DNA of 11,981 bases from Synergistales bacterium (GTDB lineage: Bacteria > Synergistota > Synergistia > Synergistales > Aminobacteriaceae). Below the pieces are notes generated by a model. It saw nothing but the letters and a program-made list of their open reading frames with translations, searched no databases and had not been told where the DNA came from. Of the stretch, positions 5,979 to 11,981 are shown one piece after another. Position 1 is the stretch's first letter, and each line of letters begins with the position of its first letter. The position numbers and the translations under genes are program-made. The stretch spans positions 1-11,981 of the forward strand of contig BNVH01000091.1 of the NCBI GenBank assembly GCA_025997955.1, written 5' to 3'.

Positions 5979-6474
5979 AGACAAAGAACTAAAGCAATGG
6001 TTTTCTAAAGCCGATGATGATTTAAAGTCAGCCGAATATCTTGCGACAATGCACTATCCCCGTCCGGAAGGAATCATCTGCTTCCACTGCCAGCAGTCTG
6101 CCGAAAAGTATCTCAAGGGCTTTCTTTTTCAGAATGACATTGGGTTTCCCAACATTCATGACTTAATAAGAATTCTTGAACTTTGCGAGGCCGTTAATCC
6201 TCAATTTTCAACAATCCTTCCAAAATGCAATACCTTAAACCGTTATTCCGTTGTCCGGATGAACTGGAAATTACCCCGGAAGATACTAACAACGCAATAC
6301 GATATGCTAAGGATATTCGGGATTTCGTGGCCACAAACGCTTCTACCACTATTAAACCAGTTTATTGACCAAAATTTTCTTGAGCATTTTTCAGATAATA
6401 TATTCTTTTTGCAAGACAGTTTTAATTATGGAAGGGTATTTTCCGAAGGAATACCGGTACTGGAAAAAACTTAA
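5971..6474 (+). CDS. HEPN-domain protein with frameshifted C-terminus (likely inactive toxin)
   Basis: Residues 1-94 are a HEPN domain: FSKADDDLKSAEYL, the ICFHCQQSAEKYLKGFLF helix, a NIHDLIRILE motif and LNRYSV. HEPN proteins beside MNT genes are usually about 130 residues, often RNases in toxin-antitoxin pairs. After RYSV the open frame continues as 73 residues with no HEPN character (RMNWKLPRKILTTQ...). In the frame one base back, from 6255, the sequence reads PDELEITPEDTNNAI and then RYAKDIRDFV, which is the expected C-terminal helix, and stops at 6368. The family usually has a few residues (V-T-R-Y-like) between RYSV and PDE; here only two bases separate them. A deletion of about 10 bases would explain it. 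The protein as written is 167 residues and probably non-functional. Assembly error is the alternative. Confidence 0.8.
   Translation: MDKDKELKQWFSKADDDLKSAEYLATMHYPRPEGIICFHCQQSAEKYLKGFLFQNDIGFPNIHDLIRILELCEAVNPQFSTILPKCNTLNRYSVVRMNWKLPRKILTTQYDMLRIFGISWPQTLLPLLNQFIDQNFLEHFSDNIFFLQDSFNYGRVFSEGIPVLEKT
6255..6368 (+). pseudogene. Displaced C-terminal coding remnant of the HEPN gene
   Basis: This is the out-of-frame continuation of the HEPN gene. It carries 37 codons from PDELEITPED to a TGA at 6366-6368, and joined to residues 1-94 it would restore a normal length of about 131 residues. It is not translated unless frameshifting occurs. Confidence 0.7.
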
Positions 6475-6480
6475 GCGCTT

Positions 6481-6489
6481 TGATATAAT
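6481..6489 (+). promoter_or_regulatory. Extended -10 promoter of tex, possibly giving a leaderless mRNA
   Basis: TGATATAAT fits TGnTATAAT exactly. A weak TGGAAA (6461-6466) lies 17 bases upstream of the hexamer. The tex ATG at 6498 begins only 8 bases after the hexamer and has no ribosome-binding site, so transcription should start at or within a few bases of the start codon. Confidence 0.6.
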
Positions 6490-6497
6490 CCTTAGTT

Positions 6498-9194
6498 ATG
6501 GAATTAGATCAGCAATTTATCGACGCCCTTGCGGTTAACGAAATAAGCCTTATGAAGGGTATTGCCGAAGCCCTCAAGGTGAACATGGCACAGGTTTCGG
6601 CGGTGATTAGCCTCCTGGCGGAGGGGAGCACGGTCCCCTTTATCGCCCGGTACCGGAAGGAAAAAACCGGCAGCCTGGACGAGGTGCAGGTGCGGGATGC
6701 GGAGCATCTTTTTAACAGCGGAAAGAACCTTGAAGAGCGGCGGATTGAGATTATCCGGGGAATCTTTGAACAGGGTAAGCTCACCGAAGTGCTCTACGAA
6801 AATATTACCAGGGCGGCGACCCTTACGGAACTGGAAGACATCTACGCCCCTTACAAACGAAAGAAGAAGACCCGTGGGATGGCTGCCGAGGAGCGGGGTC
6901 TCTTGCCCCTGGCGGAGGCCATGCGGGAACTGGAAGCGGCGGCGCTTCTGGCAAAGGCGGCGGAGTTTATCGTTCCCGAAGGGGATCTGCGTATCGCCGA
7001 GCACCCGGAGCTTGCGGTGGCCACCGCGGAAGACGCCCTCCAGGGGGCCATGGATATTATCGCCGAACAGTGCGCCCAGGAAAGCGAAAACCGGGCTGCG
7101 GTCAAGAGCTTCTATCAGAAAGACGGCAGGATCATCGTTAAGGCTTCGCAGAAGGCGGGGGTTGGGGATGATGAGGCCAAAAAAACTTCCACCTATCAAA
7201 TGTATTGGGATTACAACGAGCCCCTTTCCCAAATCAAGTCCCACCGCATCCTGGCGATAAACCGGGGCGAGCGGGAGGGGGTGCTGGAAATCACCATTGA
7301 TGTGGACGACAACACCGCCACGGAGATGCTCCAGAACAAGTATGTCCTCCACAACGACTACCACAAGACCGCCATCGAGGACGGCCTTAAGCGGCTGCTC
7401 TCGCCGGCGGTGATCCGGGAAATCCGGGGGGACCAGAGCGATGCCGCAGACGATCACGGTATCTCCGTTTTCAGCCAGAACCTCAAAAACCTGCTGATGC
7501 AGCAGCCCATCAAGGGCACCCGGGTGCTGGGGATTGACCCCGGCATCCGCACCGGGACCAAGTGCGCCTTTCTGGACGACACCGGCAAGTACCTGGGGAA
7601 CTTCGTCATCTACAACCACAAGGTGGAGGAGGCCAAGCGGCTCATCCTTGAGGGGGTCAAGAAATACGACATCCAGCTGATCGCCGTGGGGAACGGCACC
7701 GGCTCCAAGGATGTGCAGGAACTGGTAACCCAGGTGATCGCCGACAACAACCTGGAGGTGCTCTACACCGTGGTGGACGAGGACGGCGCTTCGGTGTATT
7801 CCGCCAGCGATATTGCCCGGGAGGAATTCCCCGAACTGGACCTGACGATCCGGGGGGCCATTTCCATCGGCCGCCGGCTCCAGGACCCCCTGGCGGAACT
7901 GGTCAAGATCGATCCCAAATCCATCGGGGTAGGGCTTTACCAGCACGACGTGAACCAGAAAAAACTTTCCGAAACTTTGGACGAGGTGGTCTCGTCGGTG
8001 GTGAACAACGTGGGGGTCAACCTCAACACCGCAAGCGCATCGCTGCTCAAATATGTTTCGGGGATCAACAGTTCTTTGGCGAAAAAGATCGTGAAGTACC
8101 GTGACGAGAAGGGCCGGATCGCCAGCCGCGAAGAACTCACCACCGTCCCCGGTATGGGTCCCAAGAGTTACGAACAGTGCGCCGGCTTCCTCAAAATTCC
8201 CGAAAGCCCCAATCCCCTGGACAATACCTGGGTGCACCCTGAAAACTACGGCGTCGCCGGGGAAATCCGGAACACCATTACGGTCACCGGCAACCTGAGT
8301 TCCGACGAAATCAGGACCCTTAAGGAAAAGCACGGTGTTGGGGACACCACCATCAACGATATTATTGAGGAACTGAAAAAACCCAACCGGGACCCCCGGG
8401 ACGGCTTCCCCAAACCGATCATGCAGAAGGGTGTGGTGACCTTTGAGGACCTCCACGAGGGGATGATGATCACCGGCAAGATCAAGAATGTCGTAGACTT
8501 CGGCGCCTTTGTGGACCTTGGGATCAAGGAAACCGCACTGGTTCATATTTCCGAATTGAGCGATCATTTTGTAAAGGACCCCATGGACGCAGTAAAGGTG
8601 GGGGACGTGCTGGAATTCCGCATCATCAGCCTGGACCTGGACCGGCGGCGCATCGGTCTTTCCCGTAAAAGCGATTCTGCGCAGCAAAAACCGGATCGGG
8701 CAGGGGGCGGAGCGGGACAGAGTTCTGTCGGACAGGGCTTGATTGGGCAGGGAACGCCGGGGGGCCATTCCGGTGGGACATCCAACGGAGGACACGGCGA
8801 TAAGAAGCGTATCGTGGCGGTCAAGAAAACCGAGAAGGCCGGGGCCGGTTTGGCATCCGCAGCACCCGGTGAACATTCACACAGCGCTTCCGGAGACCAC
8901 GCCCGCAGTAATACTGGTGAGGCTGTCCGCGGTAATTCCGGCGGGGCTCCGCAGGGCGAACACCGCAGCGACAACCCTCAGGGCGGCTTCAGGCCGGGAT
9001 CGGGTCCACGGCCTGCTCCGGGCCAACAGCGGGGCGGCGATTATGGCCGCAGCGCGGGCAACGGCGATCACAGCCGGGGCGCGGGGGGCTTTGGCGGTTC
9101 CGGCGGCAAAGACGACGACGGCACCATGTACAATCCCTTTGCGGAAGCCCTGCGGAAGATGCAGGAGAAGCAGGGCAAGCCGGGGAAAAAGTAA
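6498..9194 (+). CDS. tex: Tex-family transcription accessory / RNA-binding protein with long disordered tail
   Basis: The 898-residue protein is a full Tex (YhgF family) nucleic-acid-binding protein, thought to act with the transcription machinery. In order: the N-terminal Tex region with STVPFIARYRKEKTG (about 44-58), a YqgF/RuvC-like domain opening with VLGIDPGIRTGTK (D347 in DPG), a helix-hairpin-helix segment around 508-570 with NTASASLLKYVSGI and LTTVPGMGPKSYEQC, and an S1 RNA-binding domain at about 646-723 ending DLDRRRIGLSRK. A further 175 residues, rich in Gly, Ser, His, Arg and Gln, follow; this disordered tail is longer than I expect, since most Tex proteins are about 720-780 residues. 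It ends with a short helical NPFAEALRKMQEKQ. The start lacks a ribosome-binding site but has an extended -10 just upstream. rsmG follows after 7 bases, probably co-transcribed. Confidence 0.95.
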   Translation: MELDQQFIDALAVNEISLMKGIAEALKVNMAQVSAVISLLAEGSTVPFIARYRKEKTGSLDEVQVRDAEHLFNSGKNLEERRIEIIRGIFEQGKLTEVLYENITRAATLTELEDIYAPYKRKKKTRGMAAEERGLLPLAEAMRELEAAALLAKAAEFIVPEGDLRIAEHPELAVATAEDALQGAMDIIAEQCAQESENRAAVKSFYQKDGRIIVKASQKAGVGDDEAKKTSTYQMYWDYNEPLSQIKSHRILAINRGEREGVLEITIDVDDNTATEMLQNKYVLHNDYHKTAIEDGLKRLLSPAVIREIRGDQSDAADDHGISVFSQNLKNLLMQQPIKGTRVLGIDPGIRTGTKCAFLDDTGKYLGNFVIYNHKVEEAKRLILEGVKKYDIQLIAVGNGTGSKDVQELVTQVIADNNLEVLYTVVDEDGASVYSASDIAREEFPELDLTIRGAISIGRRLQDPLAELVKIDPKSIGVGLYQHDVNQKKLSETLDEVVSSVVNNVGVNLNTASASLLKYVSGINSSLAKKIVKYRDEKGRIASREELTTVPGMGPKSYEQCAGFLKIPESPNPLDNTWVHPENYGVAGEIRNTITVTGNLSSDEIRTLKEKHGVGDTTINDIIEELKKPNRDPRDGFPKPIMQKGVVTFEDLHEGMMITGKIKNVVDFGAFVDLGIKETALVHISELSDHFVKDPMDAVKVGDVLEFRIISLDLDRRRIGLSRKSDSAQQKPDRAGGGAGQSSVGQGLIGQGTPGGHSGGTSNGGHGDKKRIVAVKKTEKAGAGLASAAPGEHSHSASGDHARSNTGEAVRGNSGGAPQGEHRSDNPQGGFRPGSGPRPAPGQQRGGDYGRSAGNGDHSRGAGGFGGSGGKDDDGTMYNPFAEALRKMQEKQGKPGKK

Positions 9195-9201
9195 TCCGCC
9201 G

Positions 9202-9897
9202 ATGGACCCAATCCTGAGCAAGGGCTTGCAGCGTCTCTGCGAAGCGGAAAGCGTTGTTGACGCCGTCATAAAACCCCGCGCCGAAACGGTCCTTACCCTG
9301 CTTGAAAAATACATCGCCGAGATCGAACTCTTCAATCCCGCCTACGGCCTGGTGGGCGCAAAGGATCACGGCGAACTGGTCACCAAACACATCCTCGACT
9401 CCCTGGCCCCATTGGGTATTATTCTGCGGCTATTGGAAATATGTGGAAAAAATCAGGAGCATCTGCTTATCGCAGATGCGGGTTCCGGTGCGGGGCTGCC
9501 GGGTATCCCCCTGGCCATTGCACTGTCAACTGTTTCATTCATCCTTATTGAACGGATGGGACGGCGTACAGGTTTCCTGCGAAATACCATTGCGGTGCTG
9601 GGGCTTACCAATGCTGTGGTTGAAGAGGGGGAAATGGAAAAGCAGGCGCCGGGGCGGTTTGACCTGATCACCTTCCGGGCATTCCGGCCATTGGAAGAGC
9701 CCATACTCAAGGGCCTGTTCCGGCTGCTCGCCGGGGGCGGGGTACTTGCGGCGTACAAGGGCCGGATGGAGGCCATTCAACAGGAAATGGAAGCGGTGAA
9801 GGGGCATGCCAGAAAATGGGAGGCCCTCCCCTGTCCGGTCCCCGGCCTTAATGAGGAACGGCATCTTCTGGTGATACATCCGCCTGAATCATTTTAA
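9202..9897 (+). CDS. rsmG: 16S rRNA (guanine-527-N7) methyltransferase RsmG (GidB)
   Basis: The 231-residue protein is RsmG, which uses S-adenosylmethionine to methylate N7 of G527 in 16S rRNA; loss in other bacteria gives low-level streptomycin resistance. Family marks are KHILDSL at 62-68, the SAM-binding DAGSGAGLPGIPLAI at 92-106, ERMGRRTGFLRN, and a RAF motif where many members have RAV or RAF. The length is normal. The start at 9202 gives the expected N-terminus; the longer open frame that begins inside tex (from 8743) is in a different frame from tex and has no RsmG content before 9202. It follows tex by 7 bases with no recognisable strong ribosome-binding site, so coupling to tex is plausible. 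Confidence 0.94.
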   Translation: MDPILSKGLQRLCEAESVVDAVIKPRAETVLTLLEKYIAEIELFNPAYGLVGAKDHGELVTKHILDSLAPLGIILRLLEICGKNQEHLLIADAGSGAGLPGIPLAIALSTVSFILIERMGRRTGFLRNTIAVLGLTNAVVEEGEMEKQAPGRFDLITFRAFRPLEEPILKGLFRLLAGGGVLAAYKGRMEAIQQEMEAVKGHARKWEALPCPVPGLNEERHLLVIHPPESF

Positions 9898-9957
9898 CCC
9901 GCATCCGCAGCTTAAAAGTACAAAAACTAGACGGCATTTTTATAATCATTCCCTTAA

Positions 9958-9974
9958 AAAAAAGCTTCTTTTTT
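9958..9974. repeat. A/T-tract hairpin between rsmG and uxaE
   Basis: AAAAAAG (9958-9964) and CTTTTTT (9968-9974) pair across a CTT loop. With its run of T it might act as a weak terminator for rsmG, but it lies immediately upstream of the uxaE -10 and could equally be an A/T-rich upstream promoter element. Confidence 0.35.
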
Positions 9975-9982
9975 CAAACCTG

Positions 9983-9991
9983 TGGTATACT
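9983..9991 (+). promoter_or_regulatory. Extended -10 promoter of uxaE
   Basis: TGGTATACT matches TGnTATAAT except for one base. No good -35 is seen at 16-18 bases upstream, as is common for extended -10 promoters. The distance to the ATG leaves room for a short leader carrying a ribosome-binding site. Confidence 0.55.
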
Positions 9992-10006
9992 AAAAAGCAA
10001 ACATAC

Positions 10007-10012
10007 AAGGAG
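10007..10012 (+). promoter_or_regulatory. Ribosome-binding site of uxaE
   Basis: AAGGAG lies 5 bases before the ATG at 10018. A GTG at 10012 is in frame but overlaps this site, so the ATG is the start. Confidence 0.8.
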
Positions 10013-10017
10013 TGCTT

Positions 10018-11442
10018 ATGAACTATTTGGGATTTGAGGCTTATGAAAAATCGATAAACAAGATCGGCGAATCTTCCGCTGTATTTATGGCAAAAGTTGG
10101 GGATGAGGATTTTATCATCGCCGGGGGCAATGCCCCCGGGATTGGGGGTTTTAAGGGAGAAAGCCTGGGGGACGGCAGGATCAAGGCCCCCCTGAGCCAC
10201 GAAAACGCTGATGTTCTACGGAAGCTCCTTCCCTTTACCGCGCCCAGCCGGGTGCTCACCAAAGACAGGAGCTTCGGCCTGGGTGACCGCTTGGGTATCG
10301 CCACACCGGGGCACATCAAGCTTTTTGAGCAGTACGACGCCTACCCGGTTTTTGCCCAGCAGTCTATCCGGGAACTCAACCTGACCAACAGGACCTACGA
10401 GGATGTGCTGGACTCCGTTACCTTTGCGGTGTTTCGTGACGGGTTCAAGAAGGGCTGGGGGGCCGACGGGGACCACCTCAAGACCGTCAAGGATGTGGAA
10501 TATGCCCTTTCATTAGGCTTCAGCATGATCACCCTGGACTGCTCGGATCATATCAAGAACGATGTTACCGACGCCAACGCCCCGGCGCTGCCAAAAAACT
10601 ACGGGGATAAGTACCTGGGGAAAAAGTTCGATATCGGGGAAGGGGTGGTTCTGGACTTTACCGAAGGGGAACTGAAAAAGATCGTTGCCATCTACGGCGA
10701 GGCTATCGACTTTGCAGTGGAGATGTACAACCGTTTCCTCAAGGACGGCAAATACGCGGCGGACTTTGAAATCTCCATCGACGAAACCATCTCCACCACC
10801 ACGCCCCTGCAGCATTACTTTGTGGCCCGGGAACTTATTGATGCGGGGGTTTCCTTCGCCACCATGGCTCCCCGGTTCTGCGGAGAATTCCAGAAGGGTA
10901 TCGATTATATCGGGGACCTTGCGCAGTTTGAAAAGGAAGTAAAGATACACGCGGTCATTGCCCGGCACTTCAAATACAAACTGAGCATCCATTCGGGTTC
11001 CGATAAATTCAGCGTCTTCCCCAGCATCGGTAAAGAGACCCGGGGCATCTTCCACATCAAGACTGCGGGAACCAACTGGCTGGAAGCCATGCGGGTTGTT
11101 GCGGCGGTGGACCCCGCTTTTTACCGGGAAATCCACAAGTACGCCCTTTCCGCCTTTGACGAGGCCACAAAGTACTACCACGTTACCACGGACCTGAGTA
11201 AAATCCCCAACGTGGATACCCTCAAGGACGCGGAACTGCCCGGCATCTTTAACCAGAATGACGCAAGGCAGCTCATCCATATCACCTACGGCCTTATCCT
11301 GAGCAAAAAAAATGCTGACGGTTCCTTTGCCTTTAAGGACAAGCTCTACAAACTCTGGAAAAAGAACGAACAGGTTTATGCCGATGCGCTGATTAAACAC
11401 ATCGGGAAGCATTTGGATCTGTTAGGGGTTAAGAAAGATTAA
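10018..11442 (+). CDS. uxaE: Tagaturonate epimerase (UxaE family)
   Basis: The 474-residue product resembles UxaE as known from Thermotoga, which interconverts D-tagaturonate and D-fructuronate in hexuronate (galacturonate) breakdown. Shared blocks include SFGLGDRLGIATPGH at residues 85-99, FAQQSIREL, GADGDHLKT, TLDCSDHI, YLGKKF, FEISIDET at 250-257, FQKGIDYIGDLAQFEKE, LSIHSGSDKFSVFPS at 322-336, FHIKTAGTNWLEAM and RQLIHITYG. The length is normal. It has its own promoter and a strong ribosome-binding site. No other hexuronate gene is visible, so its pathway partners lie elsewhere. Its 3' end overlaps the convergent HAD gene by 14 bp. The match comes from memory of the Thermotoga protein; a related sugar-acid epimerase remains possible. 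Confidence 0.88.
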   Translation: MNYLGFEAYEKSINKIGESSAVFMAKVGDEDFIIAGGNAPGIGGFKGESLGDGRIKAPLSHENADVLRKLLPFTAPSRVLTKDRSFGLGDRLGIATPGHIKLFEQYDAYPVFAQQSIRELNLTNRTYEDVLDSVTFAVFRDGFKKGWGADGDHLKTVKDVEYALSLGFSMITLDCSDHIKNDVTDANAPALPKNYGDKYLGKKFDIGEGVVLDFTEGELKKIVAIYGEAIDFAVEMYNRFLKDGKYAADFEISIDETISTTTPLQHYFVARELIDAGVSFATMAPRFCGEFQKGIDYIGDLAQFEKEVKIHAVIARHFKYKLSIHSGSDKFSVFPSIGKETRGIFHIKTAGTNWLEAMRVVAAVDPAFYREIHKYALSAFDEATKYYHVTTDLSKIPNVDTLKDAELPGIFNQNDARQLIHITYGLILSKKNADGSFAFKDKLYKLWKKNEQVYADALIKHIGKHLDLLGVKKD

Positions 11443-11873
11443 GCACTGAACGGAGACTTGCGGCCTGCGTGAAAAGATGGGTCTTTAGCCCGAGCTTTCC
11501 GGCGGCTATGATGTTTTCTTCATAGTCGTCGGTAAAAAAAGTTTCTTCCGGCGTCAGGGCTTCTTTGTTTAATATGCAGGTCCAGAATTCAGGATGAGGT
11601 TTGATTGCCCCCATAAGGTGGGATGCATAGACTGCGTCGAAACAGGTATAGTCCCCACGGTCCCGGTGTTTGCGGTAATGGGCGTCCAGGGTATTGGTTC
11701 CGCAGACAACCCGGCAGCCCTTTTGGTGAAGCCCCTTGATTACGTCGACCGTATCATTGTTCAGAACAGGATTGAAAAAATCGTACCAGGGGTCTCCTTT
11801 CACGGATATCCCGGTCCGTTTTTTAAAATTATCCCAAAATTGATGTGCGTCTAATGCTCCCTTCATAAGGGCC
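11429..11873 (-). CDS. HAD-family hydrolase, C-terminal part, disrupted at the inverted repeat
   Basis: The minus strand encodes the C-terminal portion of a haloacid dehalogenase-type phosphatase. Visible are the cap-like segment GALDAHQFWDNFKKRTG, VVCGTNT (the motif II threonine), MGAIKPHPEFW with the motif III lysine, and FFTDDYEENIIAAGKLGL (motif IV acidic pair). Motif I (DxDG) should lie upstream but is absent. At 11866-11873 the reading leaves HAD-like sequence and enters an inverted copy of the gene's own middle, so the open frame upstream of that point reads a nonsense MGCIDCVETG-type peptide. The gene is therefore either interrupted or mis-joined. It is convergent with uxaE, overlapping by 14 bp, with no visible terminator. 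The substrate is unknown. Confidence 0.72.
11608..11715 (+). repeat. Inverted repeat, left arm (native HAD sequence)
   Basis: These 108 bases are the reverse complement of 11874-11981 without a mismatch. After one mismatch at 11716, six more bases (11717-11722) match. In the minus frame this arm encodes a sensible part of the HAD protein, so it is the original copy. Confidence 0.95.
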
Positions 11874-11981
11874 GCCGGGTTGTCTGCGGAACCAATACCC
11901 TGGACGCCCATTACCGCAAACACCGGGACCGTGGGGACTATACCTGTTTCGACGCAGTCTATGCATCCCACCTTATGGGGG
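11874..11981 (-). repeat. Inverted repeat, right arm (inverted copy at the window edge)
   Basis: This is a perfect inverted copy of 11608-11715, reaching the last base of the window, so it may continue. On the plus strand it encodes HAD protein sequence. The spacer between arms is 158 bases. The junction lies beside a mini-palindrome CCCTTCATAAGGG (11859-11871). Confidence 0.95.

Noticed and set aside
8714..8740. GGGACAGAGTT and GGACAGGGCTT in the tex tail as copies of the 12-base word
   Set aside because: Each has at least one mismatch and they lie in a Gly/Gln-rich repeat-prone coding stretch, so chance similarity is plausible. I did not count them as copies.
6504..8876. A 790-codon open frame on the minus strand opposite tex
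   Set aside because: It mirrors tex codons in a GC-rich gene, has no recognisable domain, and the plus-strand Tex domains are unambiguous.
10266..10275. ACAGGAGCTT in uxaE as a further repeat copy
   Set aside because: It carries an extra base relative to the word and encodes the conserved DRSFG segment.
11594..11854. Plus-strand open frame containing the same peptide as the minus-strand frame at the window end
   Set aside because: Both carry a MGCIDCVETG-type peptide only because of the inverted repeat; it is a shadow frame of the HAD gene.

Overview
The window looks like chromosomal DNA of a spirochaete, most likely a Treponema of the insect-gut type. The MurJ, RsmG, Tex and tagaturonate epimerase proteins all read as members of widespread bacterial families. 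The Treponema placement rests on my recollection of family sequences and has not been searched. Gene density is high, most genes are moderately GC-rich, and no gap without a gene exceeds about 140 bases. I see no rRNA, tRNA, CRISPR array, transposase or phage gene.

Left block (1-2712, minus strand): a tightly packed operon reading right to left. Its genes are glycerate kinase (glxK type), a small coiled-coil protein, a glycerophosphodiester phosphodiesterase, and the start of murJ (lipid II flippase), which runs off the left edge. Junctions are 1 bp or ATGA overlaps, so translational coupling is likely. Diverging from glxK, with starts only 28 bp apart, is a plus-strand gene (2741-4180) for an exported protein with a C-terminal OmpA-like peptidoglycan-binding domain.

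Middle block (4181-6474): AT-richer accessory cargo. It holds a zinc-dependent phospholipase C-like protein of very low GC preceded by a perfect inverted repeat, a small lipoprotein, and an MNT/HEPN nucleotidyltransferase-HEPN pair. The HEPN C-terminus is broken by a frameshift, and its lost tail is still readable in another frame.

Right block (6484-11981): GC-rich housekeeping and catabolic genes. These are tex with an unusually long disordered tail, rsmG 7 bp behind it, and uxaE (tagaturonate epimerase) with its own extended -10 promoter. A convergent HAD-family hydrolase is interrupted at the window edge by a 108-bp perfect inverted repeat copied from its own interior.

The most striking signal is a 12-base word, RGGGACAGAGCT, found ten times in both orientations between 246 and 3790 and never as an exact match in the remaining 8.2 kb. 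Nearly all copies lie inside genes, in several reading frames, without breaking them. Two copies sit immediately after the start codons of gdpD and murJ, so both proteins begin MSSVP. This resembles a hyper-abundant signal word (uptake, recombination or segregation type) or a micro-mobile repeat. I know of no description of it.
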